Assembly: GCF_014635545.1 (NCBI RefSeq)
Contig: NZ_BMDA01000002.1
Coordinates: forward strand, 457,285-521,284
DNA: 64,000 nt
Source: Acinetobacter courvalinii
GTDB lineage: Bacteria > Pseudomonadota > Gammaproteobacteria > Pseudomonadales > Moraxellaceae
Direction of reading: 5' to 3'
Under the pieces are notes generated by a model. It saw only the letters and a program-made list of their open reading frames with translations, was not told the DNA's origin and searched no databases. Positions 1-9,207 of this stretch are shown here, one piece after another. Position numbers and translations under genes: made by a program. Position 1 is the first letter of the stretch, and every line of letters starts with the position of its first letter.

Positions 1-439
1 TTGCTGAATTATATTAATTTAATTCAAAAAAACATTCTATTAAATCTACATGTGTATTTTATTCTAAAAATTATTATAAACATTATAGGATGAAATATAA
101 TCAAATATATCAGGCAATTAAAATGATTTTTTCTTTTAAAATTGCTTTTTACTTAGACAAATGGTCAGAAGTTTATAAAATTTGTAACTCATTTGAAATT
201 AAATATTTCTAGTTTGATTATTTTAATAAAACATATAATTATTAATTACTTACAAATATTACATCACTCTGTTTTAAAATAAAAATCCAGTAAAAATGTT
301 GCCTACTTATAGGGTCATGTCGCGTTGTTAAAAAAAACTTATTAATCAACACTTATATCGTTGCTTAATCACATTCAAATGATGATTCCAGAGGAAGAGA
401 AAAGCCACTGATCCCAGCAGCTTTTCTACAATTTAGAGA
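1..439. other. AT-rich intergenic stretch, no gene seen
   Basis: No open reading frame with a ribosome binding site is visible on either strand. The stretch is very AT-rich and lies downstream of the giant repeat protein gene. A weak hairpin (8-bp arms at 398-405 and 420-427, 14-base loop) sits just past that gene's stop codon, but no T-run follows it on the minus strand, so it is not a convincing terminator. Confidence 0.5.
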
Positions 440-3400
440 TTAAAAGTGATGAACGGAACCGAATAGATGATCGGTTAAACCTGATAATGGTGAAGTGATG
501 GAGATGAGATCTGTTAAAGCGCCACCATTTGGATTTGGTTCACCTACAGCAATGCCTGAACTTGATGAAACGGTTCCTGTAATCGCAGTTAAGATATTAT
601 CCACACTACCATCTTCATTATTGACATGAACAAGGTTGCTAATGCCATCGAATAGATTGCCATTTGATAGGCTACCCAGACTGTCTTGCAGAAGATCGAG
701 CGTTAAGCTACCACTGCCAACCACAATTTGAATAGGTTGAGCGACTCCGGAAATCACATCACCGCCGCCGATGCCACCCGTAATGCCACCGATGATGTCA
801 GTGATCGAACCTAAAGGACCGCCTTCGCCACCACCGATACCACCTGTAATACCGCCGATAATGTCAGTGATTGAGCCTAAAGGACCTCCTTCGCCACCGC
901 CGATACCGCCCGTAATGCCACCGATGATGTCAGTGATCGAACCTAAAGGCCCGCCGTCACCACCACCGATACCGCCCGTAATGCCACCGATGATGTCAGT
1001 GATCGAACCTAAAGGCCCGCCGTCACCGCCACCGATACCGCCAGTAATACCACCGATGATGTCAGTGATCGAACCTAGAGGACCGCCTTCACCGCCACCG
1101 ATACCACCCGTAATGCCACCAATGATGCCTGTGATTGCACCTAAAGGTCCACCTTCACCACCACCGATACCACCAGTGATTCCACCTAACAATCCGCCGA
1201 CATCAGTCAGGTCACCAACTGCATGTTGAACCAGACCAGAAGCCGTTGAACCATTGGTAATCAGTGTACCGACAACGCCAGTAAGAGAACCCGCAGCACC
1301 ACCAATATCAGCACCTGCCAGATCAGAAATGGCTTCAAGTGTGCCATTTACGGTATCGCGAGAAGTTTCAAAGGTGAGGGTACCAAGATTGGTCAGATCC
1401 GTAACAGGATGAACACCCGGAAGTACGCTACCAATTGCACCGCCGACCGTGCTAATACCGGTGTTGATAATATCTGTTTTCAGGCTTTCGACACCTTGTA
1501 GTACATCAATACCAGTTTGAATTACGCCTGTAACAGGATTGTTGCCTAGGTCACCGCCCGTAATGCCACCGATGATGCCTGTGATTGCGCCTAAAGGACC
1601 GCCTTCACCACCACCGATGCCACCCGTAATGCCACCGATAATGTCAGTGATCGAGCCTAAAGGACCGCCTTCACCACCACCGATACCGCCAGTAATGCCA
1701 CCAATGATGCCTGTGATTGCGCCTAAAGGACCGCCTTCACCGCCACCGATACCACCGGTAATGCCACCGATGATTCCAGTGATTGCACCAAGAGGACCAC
1801 CTTCACCACCAAGACCACCTGTGACTCCGCCCACAACACCTGTCACGGTACCGAGTAGGCCTGTGCCACCTTCGCCATCACCTGCCACAATATGAATAAT
1901 GTTGGTGACGGGGCTAAGCGGATTAAATTCACCTTCACCATTTAAACCGCTGAGGTCGAGTACCGAGATGGCATTGCCTGAGAAGTTAATTGGAATCGTA
2001 ATCGGTGTCACGATACTGGCATCATCACCAATCCCATTGCCAATACCATAATTATGCTCACCATTGCCTGCGCCAATACCGCCGAGTAAGCCGCCTGGGC
2101 CATTACCACTACCACCATTGCCAGTGCCGTTACCATTGTTGGTGCTGTCATTGTCCTGAACATGATTGTTGGTTGTGGTGGATGAATTATTGTGAGAATT
2201 GGCGGTTGCACTACCAAACAAGGAGATTGCATTACCTGACAGATTAATCGGAATGGCAATCGGGGCGACGATGCTGGCATCATCTGCAATCCCATTACCG
2301 ATGCCATAGTTATGTTCACCATTGCCTGCTGCAACACCGTTGAGTAAACCACCTAAGCCAAGCAGCCCGCCTGAACCACCGCCTACGCCATTACCGCCAC
2401 TATTACTATTGTCTGTTGAATCATTGTCCTGAACGTAGTTATTGGTTGTGGTTGAGGAGTTATTGGTTGAATTGGCTGTTGCATGACCAAAGATCGAGAA
2501 GGCATTACCCGATGCATTGATTGGCGTCGTAATCGGGATTACTACACTGGCATCATCGGCAATCCCATTGCCAATACCGTAGTTGTGTTCGCCATTACCT
2601 GCGGCAACACCATTTAATAATCCGCCCCCTGTGCCATTGCCTGAACCGCTGCCAGTACCGTTACCACCGCTATTACTGTTATTGGTTGTGTCGTTATCCT
2701 GGAAGTAATTATTGGTTGTGGTTGAGGAGTTATTCACTGAGTTTGAAGTGGCATTACCAAAGATTGAGAAGGCATTTCCCGATGCATTGATCGGTGTGGT
2801 GATTGGTGCTACCACACTGGCATCATCAGCAATCCCGTTACCAATACCGTAGTTGTGTTCACCGTTGCCTGCACCGACACCATTTAATAAACCACCACCG
2901 ACACCATTCCCTGCCGTACCACCAACACCACTACTGCTATTGCTATTATTAATGCTGTCATTGTCCTGGAAATAGTTGGTGGTTTTGGTCGATGAGTCAT
3001 TGACCGAGTTTGAAGTGGCATTGCCAAAGATTGAGAAGGCATTTCCCGAACCACTGATTGGCGTTGTGATGGGTGCGACCACACTTGAATCATTGCCAAT
3101 ACCATTGCCAATACCATAGTTATGATCACCATTCCCTGCAGCAGGGCCATTACCCCAACCACCCACGCCATTGCCAGCAGCACCATCTGTCAGGACCGTA
3201 CCACTGTTACTATTGTCAGTCGTGTCATTGTCTTCATAATGATTGACGGCTGTGGTCGATGAATTGTTGACTGAGCTTGTGGTTGAGTCTCCAAAGACCG
3301 AGAAGGAGTTGCCCAAGCCGCTGAGAGGGGTGGTGATTGGCATGACCACACCAACGTCATCACCATTACCGTTGCCAATACCGTAATTATGTTCGCCGTT

Positions 3401-5656
3401 GCCAGCGCCGACACCATTGAGTAGGCCGCCAATGCCATTGCCTGCACCACTGCCAACACCGCTGTTGCTATTGTCCGTTGTATCATTGTCTCGGACAATA
3501 TTGGTGGTGGTGGTCGAAGCATTGTTATGCGATGCGTTATTGGCATCCCCAAAGAATGAGAATTCATTGCCTAGGCCATTGATTGGCGTCGTGATCGGGG
3601 TGGTAATGCCGACGTCATCGCCGTTACCATTACCGATGCCATAGTTTTGCTCACCATTGCCTGCGCCAATACCGCTCAGTAGACCTCCGATGCCATTGCC
3701 GGCAGCACCTGCGCCACTATTACTATGGTCGATATGATCATTGTCTTCGACGATGTTGGTGGTATTGGTTGATCCATTATTGACCGAGGTATTGCCGGTA
3801 TGAGTCGGATCATTGCTGCCAAACCAGGAAACATTATTTCCCATGGCATTGATCGGAGTCACCACAGGCGAAGTCCAGTCTGCGTCATCACCGTTACCAT
3901 TGCCGATGCCGTAGTTGTGTTCACCATTACCGGCGCTGATACCGTTGAGTAAGCCACCCAGACCATTGCCAGTGCCGCCGGTACCTGTACCACTATTGCT
4001 ATTATCCGTGCTGTCATTGTCCTGAACATGGTTCAGTGTGGTGGTCGGTGCCGAATTGGTTGATGAATTATTGCCACCACCGCCAACAGAATTGCCGAGT
4101 ACATTTAAAGGTGTGGTCCAAGGCACCGTAATGTCGACATCATCTCCATTACCGTTACCAATACCATAGTTTTGTTCGCCATTCCCCGCAGCAGGGCCAT
4201 TGCCTAAGCCCCCCACACCATTACCGACGCCACCCGTAGCTGTACCACTATTACTATTATCGGTCGTGTCATTGTCCTGAATAATATTGGACGTGGTTGT
4301 AGGAGCGGTATTGGTTGAGTTCACATCGCCATCACCCAAACCTGCAAAGGAATTGCCGAGTACATGCACAGGTGTGGTCCATGGTACGGTTACGCTGGCA
4401 TCGTCACCGTTGCCATTGCCAATACCGTAATTGTGTTCATCATTGCCTGCACTAATACCATTCAGCAATCCGCCTAGTCCATTACCGCTACCCCCGGTAC
4501 CTGTACCGCTGTTGCTATTATTGGTGGTGTCATTGTCCTGGAGATTAGTCGTCGATGTGGTCGGTGCGGTATTGACGGAATTCACATCTCCACCGCCAAG
4601 ACCTGCAACTGAATTGCCGAGTACCTGAAATGGTGCAGTGACGGGTGTAGTGACACTGGCATCGTCACCGTTACCATTGCCAATGCCATAGTTTTGTTCA
4701 CCGTTACCAGCGCCCACGCCGTTTAACCAGCCACCATCACTGCCATTACCCGCGGCACCGGTGCCAGTATTGCTGTTATTAATGCTGTCATTGTCCTGAA
4801 TATTGGTGGTCGAAGTGGTCGGTGCAGTATTAACTGAATCAATATCGCCACCACCCAGACCCGCAATCGAATTGCCCACCGCTTGAACGGGTGTGGTCCA
4901 TGGGGTAGTCACTGTGGCATCGTCGCCGTTGCCATTACCGATACCGTAATTATGTTCGCCATTTCCAGCTGCTACGCCATTGAGTAAGCCGCCACCGTTG
5001 CCGTTGCCAGCTCCTGTACCCGTATTACTATTATTTGTGGTGTCATTGTCCTGAATATTGACGCTAGAGGTAGTTGGTGTGGTATTAACCGAGTCCAGTC
5101 CGCCTTGACCCAGTGCGGCAACTGAATTGCCCAAGGCCTCGAATGGCACTGTGACCGGGGTTGTCAGGTTGGCATCGTCACCGTTGCCATTACCGATACC
5201 GTAATTATGTTCGCCGTTGCCAGAGGCGATACCGTTTAACACGCCACCATCACTGCCATTTCCAGCGCCTGCGCCAGTATTGCTATTATTGATGATGTCA
5301 TTATCGTGAACCTGGGTCGAAGCGCTGGTGGTGGCGGTATTAATAGATGAAGAGTTGGCCGACCAGGGAAATGAATTTCCTAATGAGTGAAAAGCTGTGG
5401 TGAAAGGAAGGGGAAAATTAAGGTCTTGGGCATTACCAACGCCAACACCGTAGTTTTGAGGACCATTGCCTGTAAGTACACCGCCGAATAAACCGTCACC
5501 AGAACCATTACTATTATTGGTGATGGTGGTATCTTCGACCTGAACATGATTTGTTGTCGATACGGTGTTGACAGGAATTGGCGCCGTTGTTTGGCTATTA
5601 CTACTCGAGAATGAGAGAATACCCGTAATTGGTGATAAAATATTTTTAAATAACAT
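440..5656 (-). CDS. Giant Gly/Asn-rich repeat protein, probably extracellular
   Basis: This 1738-residue protein matches no enzyme family I recognise. Residues about 1-1225 contain some 14 imperfect repeats of roughly 75-95 residues. Each has a DND/NSN segment, a Gly-Asn run, the motif NYGIGNGNGDD, then a hydrophobic TTPxxxLGN(S/A)xS segment. Residues about 1280-1630 hold ten copies of a near-identical 22-residue Gly-rich unit (core GGPLGSITDIIGG) in blocks of four and six, separated by about 120 non-repetitive residues. A 110-residue tail follows. The N-terminus (MLFKNILSPITGIL) is hydrophobic but is not a clear Sec signal. Such composition suits a surface, matrix or amyloid-like structural protein, and the Asp pairs could bind calcium; both are inference. 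No secretion genes are adjacent. The minus-strand ATG is preceded by a distant AGG. Confidence 0.85.
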   Translation of the reverse strand: MLFKNILSPITGILSFSSSNSQTTAPIPVNTVSTTNHVQVEDTTITNNSNGSGDGLFGGVLTGNGPQNYGVGVGNAQDLNFPLPFTTAFHSLGNSFPWSANSSSINTATTSASTQVHDNDIINNSNTGAGAGNGSDGGVLNGIASGNGEHNYGIGNGNGDDANLTTPVTVPFEALGNSVAALGQGGLDSVNTTPTTSSVNIQDNDTTNNSNTGTGAGNGNGGGLLNGVAAGNGEHNYGIGNGNGDDATVTTPWTTPVQAVGNSIAGLGGGDIDSVNTAPTTSTTNIQDNDSINNSNTGTGAAGNGSDGGWLNGVGAGNGEQNYGIGNGNGDDASVTTPVTAPFQVLGNSVAGLGGGDVNSVNTAPTTSTTNLQDNDTTNNSNSGTGTGGSGNGLGGLLNGISAGNDEHNYGIGNGNGDDASVTVPWTTPVHVLGNSFAGLGDGDVNSTNTAPTTTSNIIQDNDTTDNSNSGTATGGVGNGVGGLGNGPAAGNGEQNYGIGNGNGDDVDITVPWTTPLNVLGNSVGGGGNNSSTNSAPTTTLNHVQDNDSTDNSNSGTGTGGTGNGLGGLLNGISAGNGEHNYGIGNGNGDDADWTSPVVTPINAMGNNVSWFGSNDPTHTGNTSVNNGSTNTTNIVEDNDHIDHSNSGAGAAGNGIGGLLSGIGAGNGEQNYGIGNGNGDDVGITTPITTPINGLGNEFSFFGDANNASHNNASTTTTNIVRDNDTTDNSNSGVGSGAGNGIGGLLNGVGAGNGEHNYGIGNGNGDDVGVVMPITTPLSGLGNSFSVFGDSTTSSVNNSSTTAVNHYEDNDTTDNSNSGTVLTDGAAGNGVGGWGNGPAAGNGDHNYGIGNGIGNDSSVVAPITTPISGSGNAFSIFGNATSNSVNDSSTKTTNYFQDNDSINNSNSSSGVGGTAGNGVGGGLLNGVGAGNGEHNYGIGNGIADDASVVAPITTPINASGNAFSIFGNATSNSVNNSSTTTNNYFQDNDTTNNSNSGGNGTGSGSGNGTGGGLLNGVAAGNGEHNYGIGNGIADDASVVIPITTPINASGNAFSIFGHATANSTNNSSTTTNNYVQDNDSTDNSNSGGNGVGGGSGGLLGLGGLLNGVAAGNGEHNYGIGNGIADDASIVAPIAIPINLSGNAISLFGSATANSHNNSSTTTNNHVQDNDSTNNGNGTGNGGSGNGPGGLLGGIGAGNGEHNYGIGNGIGDDASIVTPITIPINFSGNAISVLDLSGLNGEGEFNPLSPVTNIIHIVAGDGEGGTGLLGTVTGVVGGVTGGLGGEGGPLGAITGIIGGITGGIGGGEGGPLGAITGIIGGITGGIGGGEGGPLGSITDIIGGITGGIGGGEGGPLGAITGIIGGITGGDLGNNPVTGVIQTGIDVLQGVESLKTDIINTGISTVGGAIGSVLPGVHPVTDLTNLGTLTFETSRDTVNGTLEAISDLAGADIGGAAGSLTGVVGTLITNGSTASGLVQHAVGDLTDVGGLLGGITGGIGGGEGGPLGAITGIIGGITGGIGGGEGGPLGSITDIIGGITGGIGGGDGGPLGSITDIIGGITGGIGGGDGGPLGSITDIIGGITGGIGGGEGGPLGSITDIIGGITGGIGGGEGGPLGSITDIIGGITGGIGGGDVISGVAQPIQIVVGSGSLTLDLLQDSLGSLSNGNLFDGISNLVHVNNEDGSVDNILTAITGTVSSSSGIAVGEPNPNGGALTDLISITSPLSGLTDHLFGSVHHF
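771..1195 (-). repeat. Tandem 66-bp repeats (six copies) inside the giant gene
   Basis: Six head-to-tail units of about 66 bp encode the 22-residue Gly-rich repeat. Copies differ mostly at synonymous sites and at an Ala/Ser, Gly/Asp and Glu/Asp position, so they look recently homogenised. Four more copies lie at about 1555-1810. Copy number is likely to vary between strains by slippage or recombination. Confidence 0.85.
1555..1815 (-). repeat. Second block of 66-bp repeats (four copies)
   Basis: Four further units of the same 66-bp repeat as at 771-1195, separated from it by about 360 bp of unique coding sequence. Having the same unit in two blocks suggests duplication or recombination within the gene. 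Confidence 0.8.
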
Positions 5657-5729
5657 GTCGATATACCTATAATTATTGGAGTTTTGTTTTATTTAGCTTA
5701 ATAATTATGTGACTCCTGTCGCATAATAT

Positions 5730-5745
5730 ACCAATTAGTATTGGT
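5730..5745. promoter_or_regulatory. Small palindrome upstream of the giant repeat gene
   Basis: A perfect 6-bp inverted repeat, ACCAAT and ATTGGT, is separated by TAGT about 75 bp upstream of the repeat-protein start. It could be an operator, but no regulator is assigned. The rest of 5657-6128 is AT-rich and holds no gene that I can see. Confidence 0.25.
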
Positions 5746-6128
5746 TGATTAACGCTTTAATGTCAATATTGCAGTATGTATCATATTTTTTAATGAGCTA
5801 TAAAAATTATATAAAACAAAGAATTGGATTTTGATTTTGGAACTTGGATTTTTAATTGCTATTAATATTATGAAATTATAGATTATTTATAAAAATTACA
5901 GAGTGGTTTGAAGTGCCTTTTATAGACTGTTATTTATTTAATTGAATTTTAATCGTTAATTTATATCCAATAGTTTGCAAGCGCTGATTTGATTTGGCCT
6001 GTTGTGAAATTTCGCGGAGTAGGAATGATTTCTGGCATGGTTCGGTCGGTTTGCCACAGTCGTGGTGATTTAATCTGAATAAAACGCTGAATCTATAGCC
6101 AGTTGATCACTCATGCTTGAAAAAGGCC

Positions 6129-6156
6129 TTATCTTTTAGCAAAAAGTGCGTATAAT
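6129..6156 (+). promoter_or_regulatory. Probable promoter of the tRNA-Arg gene
   Basis: A perfect TATAAT at 6151-6156 lies 16 bases upstream of the tRNA 5' end. A weak -35 candidate, TTATCT, sits at 6129-6134 with a 16-base spacer. The -10 is convincing and the -35 is not. Confidence 0.55.
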
Positions 6157-6172
6157 GCCCTCCATCAAATAT

Positions 6173-6249
6173 GCGCTCATAGCTCAGCTGGATAGAGCAC
6201 TTGGCTACGAACTAAGGGGTCGGGAGTTCGAATCTCTCTGAGCGCACCA
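6173..6249 (+). tRNA. tRNA-Arg (anticodon ACG), CCA encoded
   Basis: This is a 77-base cloverleaf. The acceptor arms GCGCTCA and TGAGCGC pair perfectly. The D arm is AGCTCAGCTGGATAGAGCA, the anticodon loop CTACGAA gives ACG, the T arm contains GTTCGAAT, and an encoded CCA ends the gene. Layout matches bacterial tRNA-Arg(ACG), whose A34 is normally converted to inosine. A terminator follows immediately. Confidence 0.97.
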
Positions 6250-6261
6250 ATTTGAAAAAAG

Positions 6262-6285
6262 AAACCGCTTAAATGCGGTTTTTTT
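6262..6285 (+). terminator. Intrinsic terminator of tRNA-Arg
   Basis: The stem AAACCGC and GCGGTTT (6262-6268 and 6275-6281) is followed by a T-run, 13 bases past the tRNA end. Confidence 0.85.
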
Positions 6286-6290
6286 GTGTC

Positions 6291-7589
6291 TTAAATTTTT
6301 GCCTTGAGCTTCTGTACAAATACCGCATTCCCACCAACCGCAGGTAGCACGTCATGATAAGGCAGGCTTCGCATTGCCCTGAGTAAAAAGGGTGCCTTTT
6401 CATCGACTTTCATGCTTGTTGTCATTTTAAATAAGGTCCCTTGATCTTGAGCAGCAAGGCGCATTTCTCCTTTGATAAAGCGTAAGTCTCCGCCATTGGC
6501 ATAAAAACGATTCTCAGTCGTGTTGGGATAGTTAAAATGCAGTTTAAAAGCAAAGGGAATATTGATCACGCCCAAACCCACATTGACCTGTAGATCGGCA
6601 TCCTGGGCCTGATTCTGAACAGGTGTCGTGACCACTTTCTTGATTTGGCGGGGGAACAGTTCCTGATAGGCATTAGGACTCAACCATTTTTGTAAGGGTT
6701 GAGGGGATTGCGTATAAAAACGATAGGTTGTGGTAAAGCGCATGGCTTCACGTCCATGGGTATAGAGTACACTGGTGGGCGCATGTAGAAAGCTCACCGG
6801 CTGCTGGGCATTCTGGCTCAGTTGTGCGATTTTTAGCAATTGTGCGCGATTCAGTTGCGGGCTGGGAATTTGTCCGGCATTCAGGGCGATTATATTTTGC
6901 TGATTAAAACGGTTTCTGAGCGCCTCCATTACAAAAGCATTGGTACCGCTGGGAATGCCCAGCTTGACTTCAGGAATGGCATTCAGAATTTTCTTAAAAA
7001 TAAATCCCTTGGGTTGGTTCAGATCTCCCCATTGGGTTAAGGTGATTAAGGTGTGGTGTTCGTCCAGAGAAAACCATTCAAATTTACCTACGCCATAAGG
7101 AATGGGTGCATCAATCACCAGACTGGAAATACTATTGGGTTGAATCTGATGCTGTAAGGTGACATCTTCATTGAAGTTCAGCACGGGAATAGGTGTCGGA
7201 ATCGAGACCCGATATTTCATCTGTACAATATTGCCTGAGTGTTCCAGGGCTTTGGCGGATTTTAAGGTCGGGAATAAACCGACATATTGCTTAAAATCAG
7301 TTAAGGTTTTGGCCACCTGCTGGGCGTTGACCGGTACAATCATCGCAGCCGAATTGAAACTCACGCTGGGTTGAGGATTGGTTTTTAAGGTGGGGAGTGC
7401 CGTTTTTGTGACAGGATGTCCATAGATAAAAATCGTGTTTTGGGTATAACCTGCCAGTATTTTGGGGTTATTTTGAAATGGCTGTAAGGCACTGGGGATA
7501 TTGTCATTCCACGACAACAGTTGAGCAAAACAACTTTGTGTTGTGCCTAGGAAAATACAAGAGATAAGTAGTCCATTCAAATAACGCAT
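6291..7589 (-). CDS. Exported hypothetical protein, about 432 aa, SRPBCC-like
   Basis: I do not recognise a named family. The start is set at the ATG at 7589, not at an upstream in-frame codon, because AAGGA lies 6 bases ahead and the product then begins with a clean Sec signal (MRYLNGLLISCIFLGTTQS, cleavage after CFA). The mature protein has two halves that both look like polyketide-cyclase/START-type folds: lines such as FNEDVTLQHQ and FAFKLHFNYPN alternate with residues typical of lipid-binding beta sheets. That would suggest a periplasmic lipid or hydrophobic-ligand binder, but it is a weak structural guess. Its stop lies just after the tRNA terminator, so the two units converge. Confidence 0.75.
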   Translation of the reverse strand: MRYLNGLLISCIFLGTTQSCFAQLLSWNDNIPSALQPFQNNPKILAGYTQNTIFIYGHPVTKTALPTLKTNPQPSVSFNSAAMIVPVNAQQVAKTLTDFKQYVGLFPTLKSAKALEHSGNIVQMKYRVSIPTPIPVLNFNEDVTLQHQIQPNSISSLVIDAPIPYGVGKFEWFSLDEHHTLITLTQWGDLNQPKGFIFKKILNAIPEVKLGIPSGTNAFVMEALRNRFNQQNIIALNAGQIPSPQLNRAQLLKIAQLSQNAQQPVSFLHAPTSVLYTHGREAMRFTTTYRFYTQSPQPLQKWLSPNAYQELFPRQIKKVVTTPVQNQAQDADLQVNVGLGVINIPFAFKLHFNYPNTTENRFYANGGDLRFIKGEMRLAAQDQGTLFKMTTSMKVDEKAPFLLRAMRSLPYHDVLPAVGGNAVFVQKLKAKI

Positions 7590-7941
7590 CACATTCCTTT
7601 GCTTTTTATTCGTGATTTGGTGGGCAGGAATTAACACCCTGTGATTGAGTGTATTCACGCCCATTATTAATAAGATTTTTTGGTGTTAAAAAATAGTCGC
7701 ATTGTGTAAAACTTCGCCAGAAACTTGATTTGATTGGTTGAGCATATAAATATATATGCAGGCGATTTAAGAACAAAAGACGATATTTTGCAGGACTTTA
7801 AAATCAAAGCATCGGGATAAATTGATATAAAAAAAGAATCATCAAGTCAGCTTAAATCGCAGATTGAAATTTTGTATCAAAACGCCAGAAAGGTGATTTA
7901 CCTGTGAAGCATTTATGTTCTAATAGGTCAGTTTTTTTCAA
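7590..7941. other. Divergent intergenic region, no gene seen
   Basis: This 352-bp AT-rich region separates two divergent genes and must carry promoters for both. I found no strong -35/-10 pair, no RNA gene and no ORF with a ribosome binding site. Confidence 0.5.
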
Positions 7942-8454
7942 ATGTTAGAAATCAAAATGTCTGAACAACGTCCAACGGTCTCTGTGCGCTATTATCTGAA
8001 TCTGGAAGAATCACAGGATGGTTTTGCTCTGGTCACTTTTGGTAAAAAGACCTTTAGCCGTTTTCTAACACCCGTGATTAGTATCGCGATTATCCTATGG
8101 GGGATTTATTTAGGCTTCTCAGGGGTCGGGCGCTATTATGTGGCGTTGGGTGCGTTCTTTCTACTGATGCAGGGCGTGATGCGCTACTGGTTATTGCCGA
8201 TGTTATTCAAGCGCCAGTTTGTCCGTTACCAGTTTGGTAAAAGTGAGCAGGGGATTGATTTATATCAGGATCATTTTGAACTGTACGCAACAGGCAAAAC
8301 CCAGAGAACTCAGTATACCGAAGTACAATCTTTTGCAATTGGCAAACTGACCTATATGCTGGAACTGAAAAATCATACCGTGATTATTGTACCGAAACGT
8401 GCATTTGCAAATACTTCAGATCAAACCAAATTTGAAAATAGCTTTAAAAAGTAA
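7942..8454 (+). CDS. YcxB-like small membrane protein
   Basis: This 170-residue protein has two adjacent transmembrane helices (about residues 42-60 and 67-87) followed by a soluble C-terminal domain with the pattern ...GIDLYQDHFEL...TQYTEVQSFAIGKL...IIVPKRAF, which is typical of YcxB-like proteins. In that family the C-terminal domain is a small beta-rich fold of unknown role. Start is uncertain: the first ATG and a second one five codons on (7957) are both possible and neither has a good Shine-Dalgarno sequence. It lies 33 bp upstream of the FAH-family gene and could be co-transcribed with it. Confidence 0.75.
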   Translation: MLEIKMSEQRPTVSVRYYLNLEESQDGFALVTFGKKTFSRFLTPVISIAIILWGIYLGFSGVGRYYVALGAFFLLMQGVMRYWLLPMLFKRQFVRYQFGKSEQGIDLYQDHFELYATGKTQRTQYTEVQSFAIGKLTYMLELKNHTVIIVPKRAFANTSDQTKFENSFKK

Positions 8455-8487
8455 ATTTATCAGCGGTTCAAAGAACAAGGAACATTC

Positions 8488-9132
8488 ATGAGTACACGTC
8501 CTTCAAAAATTGTGTGTGTCGGCCGAAATTATGCAGAACATGCCAAAGAGTTAGGCAACCCTATTCCTGATCGTGCGATCTTATTTATCAAGCCACCGAG
8601 CAGTCTGAGTCCTTTATCACAGGGAATCAGCTGGAATCAGGCTTTAGGGGAGTGTCATTATGAATGTGAAATCTGTTTGAAAATCACCCATCCTCTATCT
8701 CAAGAAACGGATCAGGTCAAAGCTTTGGAAGCCGTTGGTGCTGTGACCTTGGGGCTGGACTTAACCTTGCGTGATTTGCAAGGGGACTTAAAAGCCAAAG
8801 GCGAGCCATGGGAACGTGCTAAAGCCTTTGACGGAGCCTGTCTTCTGGCGGACTGGATCGAAGCGGATGAAATTGGCGACTTGCAGGAGCTGGAACTCAT
8901 TTTTACTATTAATGGGGTGGAGCGTCAGCATGGATTTAGCAAAGACATGATTCGGGACATTGGTGCGTTACTGGTTGAGATCAATCAATGTTTTAGTCTG
9001 GAAGCAGGAGATGTCATTATGACCGGTACACCTGCAGGTGTCGGCGCTTTACGTGCCAATGATCAGTTGACCATGAAACTGATTACCCAGTCTGGTGAAT
9101 ATGATTGGGATAGCTTTGTAAAAGCACAATAA
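8488..9132 (+). CDS. Fumarylacetoacetate hydrolase (FAH) family protein
   Basis: The 214-residue length matches the short, single-domain YcgM/FAHD1-type members, which act as acylpyruvate hydrolases or oxaloacetate decarboxylases. The N-terminal VGRNYAEHAKELG is the family signature. Metal ligands are visible in HYECEICLKI (two Glu) and in GLDLTLRDLQ (Asp), and the late GDVIMTGTPAGVG motif is intact. AAGGAA lies 8 bases before the ATG. No catabolic cluster surrounds it, so the physiological substrate is not shown. A strong terminator follows within 15 bp. Confidence 0.88.
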   Translation: MSTRPSKIVCVGRNYAEHAKELGNPIPDRAILFIKPPSSLSPLSQGISWNQALGECHYECEICLKITHPLSQETDQVKALEAVGAVTLGLDLTLRDLQGDLKAKGEPWERAKAFDGACLLADWIEADEIGDLQELELIFTINGVERQHGFSKDMIRDIGALLVEINQCFSLEAGDVIMTGTPAGVGALRANDQLTMKLITQSGEYDWDSFVKAQ

Positions 9133-9144
9133 AAATAGCAAGAT

Positions 9145-9180
9145 AAAAAAGCGCTGCTCAATAAATAGCAGCGCTTTTTT
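9145..9180. terminator. Bidirectional terminator between convergent genes
   Basis: A perfect 14-bp stem (9145-9158 with 9167-9180), including GCGCTGCT and AGCAGCGC, is flanked by A and T runs. It can end both the FAH-family gene and the AraC gene. Confidence 0.9.
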
Positions 9181-9207
9181 ATTGGAAGGCCGCTATCCAA
9201 GCAAAGC

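Noticed and set aside
398-427. Hairpin after the giant gene as a terminator
   Set aside because: 8-bp stem with a 14-base loop and no T-run on the minus strand.
771-1195. Repeat array considered as CRISPR-like
   Set aside because: Units are 66 bp, contiguous and in frame with a coding sequence; there are no unique spacers and no cas genes.
771-1895. Two plus-strand proline-rich ORFs (771-1229 and 1539-1895)
   Set aside because: They are the complement of the Gly-rich 66-bp repeats of the giant minus-strand gene; their PPSPPPIPP pattern mirrors GG-rich codons, and they have no ribosome binding site.
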